Positions 1-6,400 of a stretch of 12,770 bases of DNA are shown piece by piece. A program made the translations under genes and the position numbers. A model generated the notes under the pieces. That model did no database searches and was not told the DNA's origin. It saw only the letters and a list, made by a program, of their open reading frames with translations. Source of the DNA: Cephalothrix spiralis (Eukaryota > Nemertea > Palaeonemertea > Archinemertea > Cephalotrichidae); NCBI GenBank assembly GCA_032353305.1, contig JAUCNG010232190.1, positions 1-12,770 on the forward strand, given 5' to 3'. The first letter of the stretch is position 1; every line of letters starts with the position of its first letter.

Positions 1-409
1 AGTAGCCCTTAGGCTAGACGACGAAATTTAATGATGATACGAGAAACAAAATACAATTTTTTGGTGGCAGCTCGGCCATAAGCTCCCGAAGGGAAGCGGC
101 CGCCAAAAAGAAAAAGTAAATAAAAAAAATAAATAAAAACGAAACGAATGGACATTACGAAAAGAGGCAAAGGACACGCGTTGACCTAACCCAGGGACTC
201 AGCAGTTAATGACTAATAAAGGTACTGATAAAGTGAACAGGAAAACACACATGTTTAATTTAATCTTGCACAATAAAATGTTTATATGGAACTGACGTTG
301 GAATTGCGTATGATTGGGTTTGCACGATAAATGTCTGGATATGAAGACGTCGTGTAGAGGCTGCCGTAACTCAAGAGCCGTAATTAGTTAATTAGTTGAC
401 AGGTAACCA
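1..409. other. Non-coding left flank, possibly the 3' end of the retrotransposon
   Basis: No reading frame worth calling was seen on either strand. The stretch lies downstream (in element orientation) of the recombinase gene and its tandem repeats, so it may hold the true 3' terminus of the element or host DNA. No target-site duplication was sought, because YR retrotransposons integrate by site-specific recombination and normally leave none. The only structure noted is the hairpin at 58-109, listed separately. Confidence 0.4.
58..109. other. Long-arm hairpin (11 bp stem, 30 nt loop)
   Basis: TTTTTGGTGGC at 58-68 pairs with GCCGCCAAAAA at 99-109 over 11 positions, with a single G-T wobble. 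The 30-base loop is G/C-rich. It could be an RNA structure near the 3' end of the minus-strand retrotransposon transcript, or a chance inverted repeat. Function is unknown. Confidence 0.4.
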
Positions 410-860
410 TTAGTGAAGCATCCGGGGTAGGGTTGTTGTCTGGGCTCGGGAGGGGACAGGCGCGGTCACGGTAACTCCGCGGAGACGGAGGGGATGGGAG
501 AAATGGACTGAAATCCCGTGCTAACCACACAGGGATGTGTGTGTGTGGGGGGGGGGGGCTGGACGGACGCGATTTCGAGCGGAATACGTAACGTTGGTAA
601 TTAGAAACGACGGAAAATGGAACGAAATCCCGTGCTAACCACACAGGGATATGAGGGTGGGGTGAGGTTATTAAGGCGCCCGGCGAGACGGTTCGAATGA
701 CGTGCTAGGGGATGTTACGGTATGAGGAATGAAATCCCGTGCTAACGACACAGGGATATGAGTGTGGGGGGAAGTCATTTAGGCGCCCGGCGAGACGGTT
801 TGAAATGTGACGGTATAAGGAATGAAATCCCGTGCTAACGACACAGGGATGGAGGGGAAT
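410..860 (-). repeat. Four-copy ~100 bp tandem repeat with palindromic core, 3' of the recombinase gene
   Basis: A 27 bp block starting GAAATCCCGTG and ending CACAGGGAT occurs at 510-536, 624-650, 731-757 and 824-850, spaced 114, 107 and 93 bp. The first two copies read CTAACCACAC in the middle and the last two CTAACGACAC. The second and third units also share AGGCGCCCGGCGAGACGGTT (674-693 and 781-800). Inside the block, ATCCCGTG and CACAGGGAT are inverted complements apart from one extra base, flanking a 7 bp spacer; this is the layout of a tyrosine-recombinase core site. The last copy ends 42 bp from the recombinase stop codon. Ngaro-type elements carry repeated ends (split direct repeats) downstream of their coding region, and this array sits where those would be. 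No matching copy was found upstream of the SGNH gene, so the assignment is an inference. Confidence 0.6.
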
Positions 861-892
861 GCGTTATGGCCCGGTTTTAACGATCTTTACTC

Positions 893-1912
893 CTACAGAG
901 CATGGGGACGAATGTATTTGATAAAAGCGTTCGATTTCCAGCGGCCCATGCGTTTAATTTCGTCGTTAGAGTGGCCATTTATTGCTGCCCACGTTGCAGC
1001 GCCGATACGAAAGCTATGAGACTTATATCTGCGCGTGTCGAGGCCGCAGCTGAGAAGGCACCTGGTGAGGTTATCGGACAAAAATTCCCTAGAACATGGC
1101 TGTCCATTGTCCCTTATGAAGAACGGTCCGGGTTGTTGGCCGCGCGACGCCATGAAACTCTTGATAGCGGATATTGGACAGATTTGTGGGCGGTTGTTTG
1201 TTTTTAGGGTTATAACCGCTGGCGCGCCGGGTATGTGATGCTTGAACCGGGGTAGCGAGATATGAATTGTATTATCGGGATTTAAATGAATGTCAGCTAG
1301 CGCTACGGGAGAATTTAGGTGTGACCCCTTACCCGTTATTTCGCTGATGCGGAAAAAACCGTAAAAGGCTGTGAGGAACATGGCTTTAAGTAAAATTTTA
1401 TCGTAGTTAGTGAATCCTGCTGCGTCGAGAGCGGAAGTAAGCCTAATAAGGATTGGTTCGGTGATAGGTAATCGAATATCGATGTTCGGTTGAGATTTTT
1501 GGAGGCCTGTTAGAAGTGTTCGAATAACCCAGTTCTTAGTTAAAGCCGTGCCCTGTTTTGCGCCAAGGATGTAGTTGACGGCAGCGACTTTTGTCGAAAT
1601 CGTCGAGGGGGCATTGTTAATGTTATGAAGATATGAAATGAATAGGGCCAAACAGGCGAAGGTGCAGTCACTCGTGTTCGGCGCGTGGTTAAAAATGTAT
1701 AGGCTGTGGAATTGGGAAAACTGGTTCCAAGCGCGCTTGTAAACTAATTTTGAGCTTTCGGCTAGCGATGAAGAAATTAAAGATGTTATAGAGGAAGCCA
1801 GGACGTCGGTTGGTATTCGAGTGGGATTTCCGTTGGCGCTTGGTCCATTCCCATATTTTTTGTGAGACTCTGAAATAGTAATATTTTGAGTCGTGAAAGG
1901 AGGTCTGGAAGT
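893..1912 (-). CDS. Tyrosine recombinase of the retrotransposon
   Basis: This is a phage-integrase-family tyrosine recombinase, expected to insert the circular cDNA into the genome. The frame is open from 1912 to the TAG at 893. Counting residues from the TTG at 1649-1651, the catalytic set is complete: R101 (YGFFRISEI), K137 (PRFKHH), H212 and R215 (SHSFRIGAA), W238 (MGRWKS) and the nucleophile Y246 (FIKYIRP). Upstream of that TTG the same frame encodes a helical stretch containing YKRAWNQFSQF, which reads like the N-terminal core-binding domain, so a protein starting at 1651 would be truncated. No ATG occurs in the open frame before the domain. The frame overlaps the RT frame by 127 nt and is -1 relative to it, so RT-YR fusion by frameshift is the likely route. 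It is followed after 42 bp by candidate recombination sites. The family call is secure; the start is not. Confidence 0.88.
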   Translation of the reverse strand, partial: TSRPPFTTQNITISESHKKYGNGPSANGNPTRIPTDVLASSITSLISSSLAESSKLVYKRAWNQFSQFHSLYIFNHAPNTSDCTFACLALFISYLHNINNAPSTISTKVAAVNYILGAKQGTALTKNWVIRTLLTGLQKSQPNIDIRLPITEPILIRLTSALDAAGFTNYDKILLKAMFLTAFYGFFRISEITGKGSHLNSPVALADIHLNPDNTIHISLPRFKHHIPGAPAVITLKTNNRPQICPISAIKSFMASRGQQPGPFFIRDNGQPCSREFLSDNLTRCLLSCGLDTRRYKSHSFRIGAATWAAINGHSNDEIKRMGRWKSNAFIKYIRPHAL

Positions 1913-3579
1913 TTATTTTCAATGCCTGGGATGTGTTCGGCAAAGAAGCGAATGTTGTGCTTGAGGCAAGCCAGCACCAGAAGACGGACGAGAGTCATGA
2001 TTCTAGGGTCACGAGATGTCTGTTTGTTGATGACGGTAACGACGGTAGAATTGTCTGAGTGCAGTATTATGGACTTGTTCGCTAATTCGTTATGCCAGAG
2101 ATGGATGGCGAGTACGATTGGATAGAGCTCGAGCAAAGCGATGTCGCGATCTCCTTTTAAATGAATAGGCCATTTGCCGTAGGTCCAGTGTTTTTTAAAG
2201 ACGACCCCGAAACCGAGGCTGGCGGCAGCGTCTGTGTACATGTGTAAATTATCGGAGGTTAGCCAAAAGTCGTCGAAGAAAAGAGATTTCCCGTTATAGT
2301 TGTCCAAGAATTCGAGCCATGTCGACATGTCGAGTCTAGCTTCGCGTGTAATTCTAATACGGTGATGTGGCTTTGATGCTTGCATAGTAAGGTTAATCAT
2401 GCGCCGTAGGAAGGGCCTACCGGGGGTAATGACTGAGCATGCGAAGTTTAAGAGGCCAATGAGTGACTGGAGCTCCCGGAGGGTCATCTTTTTCCTTGAC
2501 GTAGCTTCCCGTAGCTTTTCGCGGCATTTTTCGAGTTTATCGATTGGGAGGCGGAGTTCGAAGTTCACCGTGTCGATTTCGATTCCGAGAAAAACTTGTA
2601 CTTGTGATCCGTAGAAAGTTTTCCGAACGGAAATGGGGATACCAATTTCGCGCATTTTTTCGATGAATTTATTAAGGCTTTTATCGCATGTTTCCTTGCT
2701 AGTTTCGCCAAAGAGGAAATCGTCCAGCATGTGAATAATGTTTGCTATTAATAATTTGTTTTTGGTTGCCCATTCCAGAGGAGTTGATACGGAATTTTCA
2801 AAGATAGCGCAGGAGGGAGACGCTCCGAAAGGGAGTGTTTTGTCGTAATAGTATTTACCCTCCCACTTCATCCCCAGAAGGTTGTGATCTAAGGGGTTGA
2901 TAGGTACGATCTTGAACGCATTTTCTATATCGGTTTTAGCGAGGAAACAGCCGCGCCCGAGCTTCTTGACCAGTGCTACGGCGTCGTCGATAGAAGCGTA
3001 TTGGACGGAACAAAATTCGCGAGGGATGCCGTCGTTTACTGACTTACCTTCGGGGTAGGACAGATGATGTATCAAACGAAATTTATTGGTTTCTTTTTTC
3101 GCAACGATTCCTATTGGGGATGCTCTAAAGTTTTCAAGGGGTGGCGCTGTAAAAGGTCCCGCGAGTCGACCTGCCGCGACTTCGCTTGCGATTTTTTCTG
3201 AGACGATATTTGGGTGCTGACGGGCTGATACCAAATTTTTTGCTTCGTAATTGATGCGTGGGCCCTGGTAGTTGAGGTAAAAACCAAAAGAAAAACCGTC
3301 TAAAATATATTGAAGTTTGGTTTGGCCGTAGCCTTCGATGAATTTTGCGAATTTGGCGATGTTTATTGGTGTGGACACTGGATTGGTTTGAATTGGTGCG
3401 GCCGCTGCTTTGACTATAAAAGGGGTATGTTTAATGGTATCCTGGGAACCCCCTGTGTCTTGGGGCCTGGTCTCTACAGCGCGTAGCGGGGTGGTTTCCC
3501 CCCTTACAGATGGAACAAGTGTGGAGGTAAGGGCATTGACCGGGGTGGGCAAAGCAGGATTTACCTTTATTATAGGCAA
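1786..3579 (-). CDS. Reverse transcriptase-RNase H (Pol) of the retrotransposon
   Basis: This protein copies the element RNA to DNA and degrades the template. With residues counted from the TTG at 3577-3579 (597 aa), the RT palm shows motif A at D217 (AKTDIENAF), motif B at 249-254 (LPFGAS) and motif C at D286/D287 (HMLDDFLF); LGIEID at 331-336 is thumb-proximal. An RNase H domain follows with D450 (MYTDAAAS), E484 (LLELYP), D509 (HSDNSTV), H549 and D559 (HIPGIENKLPDLLSR). The domain order and motif forms fit DIRS/Ngaro Pol. There is no ATG before the RT core: the first in-frame ATG encodes M237, inside the palm. The frame is open back to 3717, overlapping Gag by 287 nt in the +1 register, so it is probably made by frameshift or splicing from Gag. 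Its last ~40 residues overlap the recombinase frame. No damage was seen. Confidence 0.92.
   Translation of the reverse strand: MPIIKVNPALPTPVNALTSTLVPSVRGETTPLRAVETRPQDTGGSQDTIKHTPFIVKAAAAPIQTNPVSTPINIAKFAKFIEGYGQTKLQYILDGFSFGFYLNYQGPRINYEAKNLVSARQHPNIVSEKIASEVAAGRLAGPFTAPPLENFRASPIGIVAKKETNKFRLIHHLSYPEGKSVNDGIPREFCSVQYASIDDAVALVKKLGRGCFLAKTDIENAFKIVPINPLDHNLLGMKWEGKYYYDKTLPFGASPSCAIFENSVSTPLEWATKNKLLIANIIHMLDDFLFGETSKETCDKSLNKFIEKMREIGIPISVRKTFYGSQVQVFLGIEIDTVNFELRLPIDKLEKCREKLREATSRKKMTLRELQSLIGLLNFACSVITPGRPFLRRMINLTMQASKPHHRIRITREARLDMSTWLEFLDNYNGKSLFFDDFWLTSDNLHMYTDAAASLGFGVVFKKHWTYGKWPIHLKGDRDIALLELYPIVLAIHLWHNELANKSIILHSDNSTVVTVINKQTSRDPRIMTLVRLLVLACLKHNIRFFAEHIPGIENKLPDLLSRLKILLFQSLTKNMGMDQAPTEIPLEYQPTSWLPL
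1855..1861 (-). promoter_or_regulatory. Candidate -1 ribosomal frameshift heptamer (A AAA AAT)
   Basis: On the minus strand the RT frame reads ACA AAA AAT near its end, which is an X XXY YYZ slippery heptamer in the zero frame. A -1 slip here continues as TAT GGG AAT GGA, exactly the open recombinase frame. The only obvious downstream pairing is a short TGGGA/TCCCA stem that begins just 1 nt after the heptamer, closer than the usual 5-9 nt, so stimulator evidence is weak. Confidence 0.5.
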
Positions 3580-4624
3580 AGCAATATCCGCTTTCCATGA
3601 ATGTTGGACGCGCCTGGTAGCCGGCAGCTGCTCTAGGCCTCGGTGCGAAGTAGGGGGTGGTATTTTGGGGGCCCGCTGGTTCGGCGCGAAAAGGAAACAG
3701 CTGTGGGGGTCGGGAGATCACGGGTGGGGTCATTCTCAGCGCTGTTGTGCATTGAGTCCATAGGATGGTGTCGGTCAAACCCCATGGTTTATCTTCGAAT
3801 TCGCGGTTGCGCCGGAAATTTTCGTCATAATGGAGCCAGTTGCCGCCCAGAGCAGCTAGGTCGCGTATGGCTGCCCAGTATTGCATAAGGCCGGGTGCGG
3901 CCGCCGAGTGGCGCGAGGTATATATTGCAACGAACGTTGAAAAAGCTTTAGACCAAGAGTCGAAAGTTTCGATGCTTTTGGTAACGTCTTTTGGTTTTAG
4001 TGCTATCGACCCGTTTCTATGCACCGACATTAAAAATTCCTCATCAGCGGAGTTGTACTTATGGCTTGTTAGCAGGACACAAAAGTCAACGTATTTGTTT
4101 CCGACGATGCGTTCGATGTTTTGAAGGGAAACGTGTGGGGCGTTAATCGCCGGGGTGTGATAGGAGGCTGGGGGAGGGATGTTACCTGTCAACTCGGTCA
4201 TGGCCAATTGAGCTGCGTTGTTCACTGTTGGTATTGGCTCGTACTCTACTGCTGCTTGGGTGCTGATTGCTGTAGCTTGGAGTTGCGAAGTACTTAAGCT
4301 TGGCGCCGGGGTAAGGAAATCTACCTTCCGTGTTAGCAGTTGAACCTGCTCAGTGAGTGTTGCTAATGTTCTAGCTAAAATGTCTGGCTCGTGTTCGAGG
4401 TTTCCTTGGACTGCTGCTGTTGACATTGTACTATGAGCTATGGCTGCAGGTGTTGTACTGTGAGCTGCAGGTGTTATACTGTGAGTTGCAGCTTCCAATG
4501 AAGGAGCTGCTACTTCGGGTGTATGGGTCGCTGCGGAAGGTGTTGGGCCCCTTCGTGTTCGTTTTTGTGGGGCGTTAGCGGCATTATCGGCGGTGGTTGA
4601 CCTTTTTCTGAAATAATTAGACAA
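3431..4624 (-). CDS. gag: Gag-like nucleocapsid protein with CCCH and CCHC zinc fingers
   Basis: This is the likely RNA-binding, particle-forming protein of the element. Counted from the TTG at 4622-4624 (397 aa), it has a basic patch KRTRR (21-25), a repetitive Ala/His/Ser/Thr/Pro stretch (~46-69), a short leucine-rich helix (~82-104), and a conserved helical region (~165-292) with SWSKAF, IYTSRH and HYDENFRRN, a pattern typical of DIRS/Ngaro Gag. The C-terminus has a CX8CX6CX3H finger (C348, C357, C364, H368) and then a retroviral-type CX2CX4HX4C knuckle (C370, C373, H378, C383). The frame is open back to the TAG at 4703-4705 but has no ATG before about residue 67. A splice-acceptor-like sequence ends at 4608, so translation may start in an unseen upstream exon. 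Confidence 0.85.
   Translation of the reverse strand: MSNYFRKRSTTADNAANAPQKRTRRGPTPSAATHTPEVAAPSLEAATHSITPAAHSTTPAAIAHSTMSTAAVQGNLEHEPDILARTLATLTEQVQLLTRKVDFLTPAPSLSTSQLQATAISTQAAVEYEPIPTVNNAAQLAMTELTGNIPPPASYHTPAINAPHVSLQNIERIVGNKYVDFCVLLTSHKYNSADEEFLMSVHRNGSIALKPKDVTKSIETFDSWSKAFSTFVAIYTSRHSAAAPGLMQYWAAIRDLAALGGNWLHYDENFRRNREFEDKPWGLTDTILWTQCTTALRMTPPVISRPPQLFPFRAEPAGPQNTTPYFAPRPRAAAGYQARPTFMESGYCFAYNKGKSCFAHPGQCPYLHTCSICKGGNHPATRCRDQAPRHRGFPGYH
4445..4486 (-). repeat. Two-copy 21 bp tandem repeat within gag
   Basis: Units at 4445-4465 and 4466-4486 differ at two positions, with diverged part-copies on both sides. The repeat is a multiple of three, keeps the frame open, and encodes the repeating TPAAHST-like stretch near the Gag N-terminus. 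It is probably a slippage product in a disordered linker. Confidence 0.6.
4608..4624 (-). promoter_or_regulatory. Candidate 3' splice site at the start of gag
   Basis: The minus strand reads TCTAATTATTTCAG followed by AAAAAGG. This is a branch-point-like CTAAT, a short T-rich tract and CAG. Cutting after the AG at 4608 leaves an exon starting with the third base of an AGA codon (phase 2), in frame with Gag. No donor was identified. The signal is short and could be chance. Confidence 0.35.
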
Positions 4625-4705
4625 GGATAAACTGTTGACGGCTAGGAAAATTCGGGGGTTAAAGGCAGGCGTTTTATCATATCCTGTAACAAATCTGATT
4701 AACTA

Positions 4706-5101
4706 GTTTATGGTGGTATCTGGTTATGTAAATAGAAAAAGTTATTGAAAATCTGTACGATAAGCGATGGGGAACTTGACGCAGGAAGGATCGAGGAAAA
4801 GACTGGGAGAATTATCAAAGACAAAATGGGCATTTCCACGCATAAAATGACAAATACCGAAAAAGATTTTTCGTAAATATTTCGTTGACGCTTAGAGGCA
4901 TTCGTAATTTTATGATTCTATGCTACGGACTTCCCCGAGGAAAATATTTTGGTATATAATTATCGCAAGAAAGGGCTATTTTTTATGTTATCTTAATTAT
5001 ATGTGCCGTCAATATAGTTGGTGTCACCTTCATCCGTTATTGGATTCAAGTTAGATACTCGCGATTGTAGTTTACTGAACACGAGGGGTTAGACTAAGGA
5101 G
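4706..5101. other. Spacer between SGNH and gag frames, no gene seen
   Basis: This AT-rich stretch separates the SGNH stop codon from the open Gag frame and has no coding frame I can support. By position it is either an intergenic spacer or the 3' part of an intron removed ahead of Gag. No repeat or recognised motif was found. Confidence 0.5.
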
Positions 5102-5791
5102 CTACGGATCCACGTGCATTAGCGACGGAGTTAGGCCGGGAACGCATTTAATACGCAGCTCCTTACGAATTGTTGGAAAGAATTGGGTAGGACTGTGGCT
5201 CACCTTCATGCAATGTGATAAGGCGGTTTTGGTTGCGAATGCTATTTTTTTGAGTCCCATGTGGCCGAAGTGGACACCGTCGACGTACCAACTGGATGGT
5301 GGATCGGCGAGGCCCTTCATGGTCCAGTAGAAGGCTCCCTGGGGTCCGTCGGTTAATAATTCCCTCAGACAAAAGTTTGTTTTGTGGATGCGTTGGTTTA
5401 GGATGTCTATAGATCTGTGCTTGTTCCAGTATTTTGGGAACTTGCGCATGTGCGAGCGTTTTATAATTTGGCATGCACCGACTGACTTAGCGCCACTTTC
5501 CAAGATTCTCCTTGCGAGGTCCCTAATCCGACTGGCTACGCTACTGGACGTAATCGATAGGTCACAGAGGTCATTCGACCCCAAGATTATGATGACGACG
5601 TCGGGCCGGAAGGTATGCAGGTCATCGAATTGTCTTTCTAATTCTAAGCCGGTTGTTTTCAGGCCACTAGTACCGAAGAATTGCAGGACGTTAGGATGTG
5701 GCGCTAGCGGCAGGAGGGTGCGGTTGACGTAGCTTTCTAATCGCGCCACGTGTGAGTCCCCGAAGATTGCGATGCGCTGCGGCTCCGCCAC
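5102..5791 (-). CDS. SGNH (GDSL-like) hydrolase carried by the retrotransposon
   Basis: This is a probable esterase-type SGNH hydrolase of about 229 aa. Counted from the GTG at 5789-5791: block I is IFGDSHVARL with nucleophile S13, block II contributes G40 in FFGTSG, block III is IILGSND with N73, and block V is VDGVHFG with D171 and H174. The four signature residues are therefore all present. No signal peptide or membrane segment was seen, so it is probably cytosolic. The frame runs back to a TAA at 5840-5842 with no ATG; the first in-frame ATG is at residue 115, after the nucleophile. A splice-acceptor-like sequence lies just upstream. It has the same orientation as gag and precedes it by ~480 bp. 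SGNH genes are known in Ngaro elements and in some CR1-like LINEs, with no settled role; the substrate cannot be told from sequence. Confidence 0.85.
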   Translation of the reverse strand: MAEPQRIAIFGDSHVARLESYVNRTLLPLAPHPNVLQFFGTSGLKTTGLELERQFDDLHTFRPDVVIIILGSNDLCDLSITSSSVASRIRDLARRILESGAKSVGACQIIKRSHMRKFPKYWNKHRSIDILNQRIHKTNFCLRELLTDGPQGAFYWTMKGLADPPSSWYVDGVHFGHMGLKKIAFATKTALSHCMKVSHSPTQFFPTIRKELRIKCVPGLTPSLMHVDP

Positions 5792-5798
5792 TGTGTCT

Positions 5799-5813
5799 CT
5801 GCAAAACAGGAGA
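5799..5813 (-). promoter_or_regulatory. Candidate 3' splice site at the start of the SGNH frame
   Basis: The minus strand reads CTCCTGTTTTGCAG followed by AGACACAG, a good pyrimidine tract plus GCAG. Cutting after the AG at 5799 starts the exon on the third base of an AGA codon (phase 2), in frame with the hydrolase, seven codon boundaries before the catalytic region begins. This is the same phase and the same split codon as the candidate site before gag. No matching donor was identified. Confidence 0.45.
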
Positions 5814-5840
5814 CCTCGTGTTAGGGCGGTAACAAAAAAT

Positions 5841-5979
5841 TAAAATATTTTCCATTAAAATTTAAGTTATTGCCATATTTTATTTTATTTTTATTATATT
5901 TTTATTTCTTAGAAATCGAACTAATACTTAATTTTTTATCAAGCAGGAAATTTTACTCATGTAAAGACGTCTTGTTTCT
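5841..5979. other. AT-rich stretch, nothing recognised
   Basis: This short, strongly AT-rich segment lies just upstream of the SGNH frame. By position it may be the intron or leader of the element, but no promoter, donor site or terminal repeat was recognised. Confidence 0.4.
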
Positions 5980-6240
5980 TTAACCTTTAACTTTGCACTT
6001 TAACATTTCGCTTTACCTTTTCACTTTAACTTTCCGCTTTTTCAACTATTTAGCTTTTTCACTTTAACATTTTAAGGCCTTTCACTATAAGACCTATAAC
6101 TTTTTAACTTTTCGCTTTAACTTTTTAACTTTCGCTTCGGCTTTTTAACTTTTCAACTTTACGCTTTAGCTTTTTGCTTTAGCTTATTAACCTTTGACTC
6201 TAACTTTTAACTTTTTACTTGACTTCGTTAAAAAACCTTT
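5980..6240 (+). repeat. Degenerate CTTTAA / TTTAACTT polypyrimidine tract
   Basis: The plus strand is dominated by variations on ACTTTAAC and CTTTTTAACTTTTCGCTTT, with irregular period, strong pyrimidine bias and almost no coding potential. Similar but weaker runs continue to about 6400. It is a degenerate simple repeat, possibly related to the TTCACTA family at 7081-7735, which shares the AACTTTTCACT words. Confidence 0.65.
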
Positions 6241-6400
6241 CGATTTTTTCCCAAATTTTCAAGAAATAAAAATTATTTTCTGGGTGTTCTAGCATTTCGT
6301 TTTTAGTTTCATCTTTTTAAATTAAGTTTTTAACTCTACATTTTAACGTTCTGACTTTTGGTTTTAACTTTTTATCTTTTGACTTTTGAACTTACGTACA

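Larger units (their letters stand above)
410..5840 (-). mobile_element. Ngaro-like tyrosine-recombinase retrotransposon (approximate limits)
   Basis: Four frames on one strand encode, in element order, an SGNH hydrolase, a zinc-finger Gag, RT-RNase H and a tyrosine recombinase. No DDE integrase or protease motif was seen. RT plus tyrosine recombinase defines the DIRS/Ngaro/PAT class; an SGNH-hydrolase gene has been described for Ngaro elements, whereas DIRS1-like elements usually carry a methyltransferase-like domain instead. All catalytic residues checked are intact. The limits given are the last stop upstream of the SGNH frame and the outer edge of the 3' repeat; the real termini probably lie further out on both sides. 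YR retrotransposons are thought to integrate a circular DNA copy by recombinase-mediated recombination. Confidence 0.85.

Noticed and set aside
384-644. 86-codon minus-strand frame
   Set aside because: It is the chance translation of the tandem repeat; the recurring WLARDF peptide is just the repeated palindromic block read in one frame.
510-850. CRISPR-like array
   Set aside because: The repeats are in eukaryotic-type DNA, intervals are unequal (66-87 bp) and share sequence with each other, and no cas-like gene is present.
822-1238. Plus-strand frames across the recombinase gene
   Set aside because: They are antisense to a confidently identified recombinase and show no domain.
1689-1943. 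84-codon minus-strand frame in the RT-YR junction
   Set aside because: It lies in the third frame, where RT and recombinase already explain the coding signal.
1886-4124. Several plus-strand frames of 70-117 codons
   Set aside because: All lie antisense to RT or gag; the minus-strand proteins have full sets of motifs, so these are shadows.
5198-5206. Strong 5' splice-site match (AAG-GTGAGC) near the end of the SGNH frame
   Set aside because: A good consensus, but it would cut in phase 0, which does not match the phase-2 acceptor before gag. No partner was found, so I do not call an intron.
5163-5732. Other-frame and antisense frames within the SGNH gene
   Set aside because: No motif; they overlap a frame with all SGNH blocks.
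5102-5791. SGNH frame as an independent host lipase gene
   Set aside because: Same strand, adjacent to gag, similar start architecture, and SGNH genes are known in Ngaro elements; a host origin is possible but less likely.
410-5840. LTR retrotransposon or LINE
   Set aside because: There is no DDE integrase, protease or endonuclease; the element encodes a tyrosine recombinase downstream of RNase H, and no long terminal repeats were seen.
6388-6397. Donor-like TAC-GTAAGT on the minus strand, possible leader exon end
   Set aside because: It lies in degenerate simple repeat and the sequence just upstream has no ATG in an open frame, so the leader exon cannot be assigned to it.
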